This document shows, piece after piece, positions 37,110 to 40,768 of a DNA stretch of 40,768 bases. Location of the stretch: positions 1-40,768 of the forward strand of contig JAEXPS010000188.1 of the NCBI GenBank assembly GCA_023438885.1, read 5' to 3'. Every line of letters begins with the position of its first letter. Position 1 is the first letter of the stretch. Source of the stretch: Actinomycetes bacterium. Its GTDB lineage: Bacteria; Actinomycetota; Actinomycetes; Actinomycetales; Cellulomonadaceae. The position numbers and the translations under genes are program-made. Under the pieces are notes generated by a model. The model did no database searches. It was not told the DNA's origin and saw only the letters and a list, made by a program, of their open reading frames with translations.

Positions 37110-38075
37110 GTGATCTCCCCCCGTCCGGCGCCGCCTCCGTCCGCGCCCGCGGCGCCCAGGTCCGGCGCACCGGCCATCACGGCCCGCGGCGTCACCAAGA
37201 CCTTCGGCCACGTGACGGCCCTGTCGAACCTGACGGTCGAGATGCCGACAGGCGTCGTCGGCCTCGTCGGTGCGAACGGCGCCGGCAAGTCGACGCTGAT
37301 CAAGATCCTGCTGGGCCTGCTGCCCCCGACCTCGGGCGAGGCGACGGTGCTCGGCCTGGACGCCGGCACCGACGGCCTGGCGATCCGGCAGGTCGTCGGC
37401 TACATGCCCGAGTCCGACTGCCTGCCGCCGGACGTCTCCGCGACGGAGTTCGTGGTGCACATGGCCCGCATGTCGGGCCTGCCGGGGACGGTGGCCCGCG
37501 AGCGGGCCGCGGACACCCTGCGGCACGTGGGCCTGTACGAGGAGCGGTACCGGCCGATCGGCGGGTACTCCACCGGCATGAAGCAGCGCGTCAAGCTGGC
37601 GCAGGCGCTGGTCCACGACCCCCGGCTGGTGCTGCTCGACGAGCCGACCAACGGCCTGGACCCCGTCGGGCGCGACGAGATGCTGGACCTGATCAAGCGC
37701 GTCGGCAACGACTTCGGCATCTCGGTGCTCGTCACCTCGCACCTGCTCGGGGAGCTCGAGCGGATCGCGGACCACGTGGTCGTCATCGAGGGCGGGGTAC
37801 TCCAGCGCTCCACCTCCACCGCCGAGGCCACGGCACTGTCCGGCGTGATGCTCGTCGAGGTGACCGAGCGGGGACCCGAGGTCGTCGACCGTCTGCGCGC
37901 GGCGGGCGCCGAGGTGGAGGCCGCTACGGGTGACGGCGTGTTCACCGTCACCCTCGCCGACCCGGCCGTGCTCGACCTGGTCCCGGCGGCCGCCGCCGAG
38001 CTCGGCGTGGGGCTGGTGCGCATGCAGCGCCGCCGTCACCACCTGACCGAGATGTTCCGGGAGGACGCGCGATGA
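37110..38075 (+). CDS. ABC transporter ATP-binding protein (ABC-2 type)
   Basis: A 321-residue ATPase. After a Pro/Ala-rich leader the nucleotide domain has Walker A GLVGANGAGKST (51-62), Q-loop GYMPESDCLPP, signature YSTGMKQR, Walker B LVLLDEPTNGLDP and switch SHLLGELE. A ~90-residue C-terminal extension follows, seen in ABC-2 exporters. It pairs with the permease that overlaps it by ATGA. Substrate unknown; such CcmA/NatA-like systems export drugs, lipids or peptides. Confidence 0.92.
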   Translation: MISPRPAPPPSAPAAPRSGAPAITARGVTKTFGHVTALSNLTVEMPTGVVGLVGANGAGKSTLIKILLGLLPPTSGEATVLGLDAGTDGLAIRQVVGYMPESDCLPPDVSATEFVVHMARMSGLPGTVARERAADTLRHVGLYEERYRPIGGYSTGMKQRVKLAQALVHDPRLVLLDEPTNGLDPVGRDEMLDLIKRVGNDFGISVLVTSHLLGELERIADHVVVIEGGVLQRSTSTAEATALSGVMLVEVTERGPEVVDRLRAAGAEVEAATGDGVFTVTLADPAVLDLVPAAAAELGVGLVRMQRRRHHLTEMFREDAR

Positions 38076-38962
38076 GCCAGACCCCCACCGCCGACGTCAT
38101 CCACGACATCGGGTTCCGGCACTACGACGGCGTGCGGTTCGGCCGCGGCTGGGTGGTGCGGTCCCTGACGATCGACACGTTGCGCGGCGCGTTCGGCCTC
38201 GGCCGGCCCGCGAAGGCGAAGGTGATGCCGTGGCTGCTCGTCGGCATCCTGCTGGCCCCGCCCCTGATCATCGCCCTGGTGGCCATGCTGACGCAGATGG
38301 AGGAGCTGCCGGTCTCGTACACGCAGTACCTGATCCAGCTGCAGCTGCCGATCAGCCTGTTCGTCGCCGCCACCGCTCCGTACGCGGTCTCACGCGACCT
38401 GCGCTTCGGCGTACTGTCGCTGTACCTGTCACGGCCGCTGCTGCGCACCGACTACGTGTGGGCGCGCTACGCCGGGGTGTCGATCGCGACGTTCCTCGTC
38501 ATGGCGGTGCCGCAGACCCTGCTCCTCGTCGGCGCCCTGCTGGCGAAGCTGCCCCTCGGCGACAACCTGGCCGGCTGGGCCGGCGGACTGCTCGCCTCGG
38601 CGCTGCTGGCGCTGCTGCTGGCGGCGATCGGCCTGGCGATCGCAGCCTTCACGCCGCGCCGCGGGCTGGGCGTCGCGGCGATCATCACCACGCTGCTGGT
38701 GCTCACCGGGCTGTCGTTCGCGCTCTCCGGCATCGCGGTGGACCAAGGCTCGGACTCCTGGGGGGCGCTCGCGGGGGTGCTCGACCCCTACCGGCTCGTC
38801 GACGGGCTGATGGTCTCGTTCCTCGACGTGGACCCGGCCGTGACCGAGCTGGCGCCGACGACGGGCGGGCAGGCCGCGGTGTTCGCGCTGGTGTACGTCG
38901 TCGCCCTCGCCGGAGCCGCGCTGCTGCTCCGGCACCGCTACCGGAAGGCGGGCCGGCTGTGA
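38072..38962 (+). CDS. ABC-2 type permease
   Basis: A 296-residue membrane protein. It begins IHDIGFRHYDGVRFGRGWVV, a common start in actinobacterial permeases, followed by six predicted spans, including VMPWLLVGILLAPPLIIALV, VSIATFLVMAVPQTLLLVGA, LLASALLALLLAAIGLAIAA and VAAIITTLLVLTGLSFALSG. AVSRDLRFGVLSLYLSRPLL before span 3 is typical of ABC-2 permeases. It forms the channel for the ATPase just upstream. Confidence 0.88.
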   Translation: MSQTPTADVIHDIGFRHYDGVRFGRGWVVRSLTIDTLRGAFGLGRPAKAKVMPWLLVGILLAPPLIIALVAMLTQMEELPVSYTQYLIQLQLPISLFVAATAPYAVSRDLRFGVLSLYLSRPLLRTDYVWARYAGVSIATFLVMAVPQTLLLVGALLAKLPLGDNLAGWAGGLLASALLALLLAAIGLAIAAFTPRRGLGVAAIITTLLVLTGLSFALSGIAVDQGSDSWGALAGVLDPYRLVDGLMVSFLDVDPAVTELAPTTGGQAAVFALVYVVALAGAALLLRHRYRKAGRL

Positions 38963-38968
38963 TCCGAC

Positions 38969-39005
38969 CCCGCGACATCGCTCGCTTCGCTCACGATCCC
39001 GCGGG
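38969..39005. repeat. REP-like hairpin between the two ABC pairs
   Basis: CCCGCGACATCG and CGATCCCGCGGG form a 12-bp stem with two mismatches; the loop holds CTCGCTTCGCTCA, whose reverse (TGAGCGAAGCGAG) is a common bacterial REP-type motif. The interval also carries a 19-codon frame from GTG 38959 to a stop overlapping the next ATG, perhaps allowing translational coupling. Confidence 0.5.
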
Positions 39006-39014
39006 GGCCCCGAG

Positions 39015-39926
39015 ATGACCGCGATCGTCCTGGACCAGGTGTCCCGCTGGTACGGCAACGTGGTCGCGGTCAACGACGTCTCGATGACCGTGGGCCCCGG
39101 CATCACCGGTCTGCTCGGCCCGAACGGCGCCGGCAAGTCGACGCTGATCTCGATGATGGGCGGGTTCCTCGCGCCGTCGTCGGGCACCGTGACGCTCGGT
39201 GGGGGTCGGGTGTGGAAGAACCCGGAGATCTACCGGACGGTGGGTCTGGTCCCCGAGGCCGAGGCCATGTACGACATGGTGACCGGTTGGCAGTTCCTGC
39301 TCGCCAACGCCCGCCTGCACGGCCTGGCCGACGCGCCCGCGGCGGCGCGGCGAGCGCTCGAGCTCGTCGACATGACGGAGCCGAGCGACCGCGCCATCGC
39401 CACGTACTCCAAGGGCATGAAGCAGCGGATCAAGATGGCGACCGCGCTGGTCCACGATCCTGAGGTGCTGCTGCTCGACGAGCCCTTCAACGGGATGGAC
39501 CCGCGGCAGCGGCTCCACCTGATGGACCTGTTGCGGCGGCTGGCGGCGGAAGGCCGCACCGTGCTGTTCAGCAGCCACATCCTCGAAGAGGTCGAGCAGA
39601 TCGCCGACACCATCGAGGTGCTGGTGGCCGGGCGGCACGCCGCCTCCGGCGACTACCGGCGCATCCGCCGGCTGATGACGGAGCGGCCGCACCAGTACAC
39701 GATCGCCTCGTCGGACGACCGTGCTCTGGCCGCCGCCCTGGTCGCGGAGGGCGCTGCCGACGGGGTCACCCTCGCCGGCGGAACGCTCGCGGTGCAGACC
39801 TCCGACTTCGGGCGCTTCGTGCACGCGCTGCCCCGGGTGGCGCAGAGCACTGGGGTGCGGCTGCTGGACGTCTCACCCGCCGACGAGTCCCTCGAGTCCG
39901 TCTTCGCCTACCTGGTGGCCCGATGA
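39015..39926 (+). CDS. ABC transporter ATP-binding protein (second pair)
   Basis: A 303-residue ATPase related to the one at 37110. Walker A GLLGPNGAGKSTLI (32-45), Q-loop VGLVPEAEAMYDMVTGWQF, signature YSKGMKQR, Walker B VLLLDEPFNGMDP and the switch SSHILEEVEQIADT are complete. The C-terminal extension carries TIASSDDRALAAALVAEGAA. Start ATG 39015 overlaps the short upstream frame. With the next permease it makes a second transporter in the operon; the two ATPases could also form a heterodimer. Confidence 0.92.
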   Translation: MTAIVLDQVSRWYGNVVAVNDVSMTVGPGITGLLGPNGAGKSTLISMMGGFLAPSSGTVTLGGGRVWKNPEIYRTVGLVPEAEAMYDMVTGWQFLLANARLHGLADAPAAARRALELVDMTEPSDRAIATYSKGMKQRIKMATALVHDPEVLLLDEPFNGMDPRQRLHLMDLLRRLAAEGRTVLFSSHILEEVEQIADTIEVLVAGRHAASGDYRRIRRLMTERPHQYTIASSDDRALAAALVAEGAADGVTLAGGTLAVQTSDFGRFVHALPRVAQSTGVRLLDVSPADESLESVFAYLVAR

Positions 39927-40651
39927 ACCCCGTCGTCGTGCAGCTGACCCTCCGCGGCCTCCTCGGCCGGCGTCGGTCCCTGCTGCTGATCATCCTGCCC
40001 ATCCTGCTGCTGGGTCTGGCGGTACTGACGAGCTGGGCCACCGACGGCTCGGTGACCGGCTCCGCCAACCTGGCCGGCGACTTCGCGATGGGCACGGTAC
40101 TGCCCCTGATGTGCCTGCTCATCGGCACCGGTGTCATCGGCCCCGAGATCGACGACGGCTCGATCGTCTACCTGCTGGCCAAGCCCGCGCCGCGCCGCAG
40201 CATCCTGCTGGCCAAGCTGGGGGTGGCCCTCGCGACGACGCTGGTGTTCGCGGTGCTGCCGATCATGGCGGCCACCGCGCTCGCCGGCGACGACTCGTTC
40301 AAGCTGACCGCCGCCTACGGCGTCGCCGCGGCGCTGGCCGGGATCGCGTACACGACGATCTTCGTCGCGCTGTCCGTGCTCAGCCGCAACGCCGTGATCA
40401 TCGGCCTGCTCTACGCGCTGCTGTGGGAGTCGGTGCTCGGTGGGTACGTGCCCGGCGTGCGGGACCTCTCGGTGCGCCAGTGGGCCCTGGCGCCGGCCGA
40501 GGCGATGCTGGGGGACAAGGCGCAGCTGTGGGGTGTGGAGTCGGCCGTCACCGTGGGTGTGGGGCTGACCCTGCTCGTCGTCGTGACGTTCGGTGCCAGC
40601 TGGCTGGCGATCGCCCGCCTCAAGGTCCTGCGCCTCGCCGCCGCCGACTGA
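39923..40651 (+). CDS. ABC-2 type permease (second pair)
   Basis: A 242-residue membrane protein with about six spans, including RSLLLIILPILLLGLAVLTS, FAMGTVLPLMCLLIGTGVIG, GVALATTLVFAVLPIMAATA, AIIIGLLYALLWESVLG-like segments and LTLLVVVTFGASWLAIARLK. IVYLLAKPAPRRSILLAKL in the middle is the characteristic ABC-2 loop. It overlaps the ATPase gene by ATGA and ends the operon. Substrate unknown. Confidence 0.87.
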   Translation: MNPVVVQLTLRGLLGRRRSLLLIILPILLLGLAVLTSWATDGSVTGSANLAGDFAMGTVLPLMCLLIGTGVIGPEIDDGSIVYLLAKPAPRRSILLAKLGVALATTLVFAVLPIMAATALAGDDSFKLTAAYGVAAALAGIAYTTIFVALSVLSRNAVIIGLLYALLWESVLGGYVPGVRDLSVRQWALAPAEAMLGDKAQLWGVESAVTVGVGLTLLVVVTFGASWLAIARLKVLRLAAAD

Positions 40652-40659
40652 CCCCCCAG

Positions 40660-40750
40660 CGCCACCTCCCCGCGCCACCTCCCCACGCCACCTCCCCGCG
40701 CCACCTCCCCACGCCACCTCCCCACGCCACCTCCCCACGCCACTTCCGCA
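40660..40750 (+). repeat. 13-bp tandem repeat CGCCACCTCCCC(A/G)
   Basis: Six perfect copies of a 13-bp unit, CGCCACCTCCCCA or ...G, from 40660 to 40737, and one degenerate copy to 40750, immediately after the last permease gene. Copy variation is limited to the final A/G. No gene is visible in the remaining bases to the window end. Confidence 0.9.
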
Positions 40751-40768
40751 CGCCGAGCGCAGAACTCG

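Noticed and set aside
1..40768. CRISPR arrays, rRNA genes, insertion sequences, lysis and tail-fibre genes
   Set aside because: None was seen; the only tandem array (40660-40750) has no spacers, and lysis and most tail genes must lie beyond the left edge.

Overview
The window is high-GC actinobacterial DNA. The first ~35.8 kb is the right-hand part of an integrated temperate siphovirus-like prophage, and the last ~5 kb is ordinary host chromosome. The actinobacterial assignment rests on GC-rich coding, frequent GTG starts, leaderless TAnnnT-start promoters, actinophage-type small proteins (WDGH, DUF3263, ANGLDP-type, Cys-rich zinc-binding) and MSQTP/HYDG-type ABC permeases. I cannot name the genus from sequence alone.

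Layout. 43-11079 (minus strand, read right to left): head-packaging and head-tail genes in classical order: large terminase, portal, head morphogenesis protein, capsid protease with a nested scaffold start, decoration protein, major capsid, head-tail connectors, tail terminator, major tail protein. Tail tape measure, baseplate and lysis genes lie off the left edge. 11520-16531: small Cys-rich proteins, an HNH endonuclease and a probable small terminase. 16519-19561: replication (DnaB helicase, DnaD/O-like initiator with origin-like repeats inside it, a PD-(D/E)XK protein). 21596-29767: DNA metabolism (putative N4-cytosine methyltransferase, SNF2-type helicase, sliding clamp, DnaQ-like exonuclease with a frameshift, RecT, YqaJ-type nuclease). 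29768-31685: early small proteins, an excisionase-like HTH and a Cro-like XRE protein. 31898-34321 (plus strand): lysogeny module with repressor, 2TM-GAF-like protein, ImmA/IrrE peptidase and DUF3263. 34287-35621: tyrosine integrase. 35737-35783: attR, made of the 3' part of a tRNA-Met(CAT), followed by the host tRNA's own terminator. 35958-40651: host hemerythrin-like protein, DUF1801 protein and two ABC ATPase/permease pairs.

The minus-strand genes are packed with 4-nt or 1-nt stop/start overlaps and probably form long polycistronic early and late units. Four plus-strand insertions interrupt them (1298-2008, 6187-6354, 11174-11398, 20082-21585). Three of these end within 10 bp of, or overlapping, the stop of the opposing phage gene, and three of the genes have TAnnnT -10 elements placed for leaderless transcription. 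These look like morons expressed from the silent prophage.

The most interesting is the 20082-21585 cassette. It encodes an SRA-HNH modification-dependent (type IV-like) restriction endonuclease plus an uncharacterised single-pass membrane protein, and it faces the phage's own putative cytosine methyltransferase. A prophage-borne anti-phage module is the best candidate here for an under-described system. The repressor-linked 2TM-GAF/ImmA module is second.
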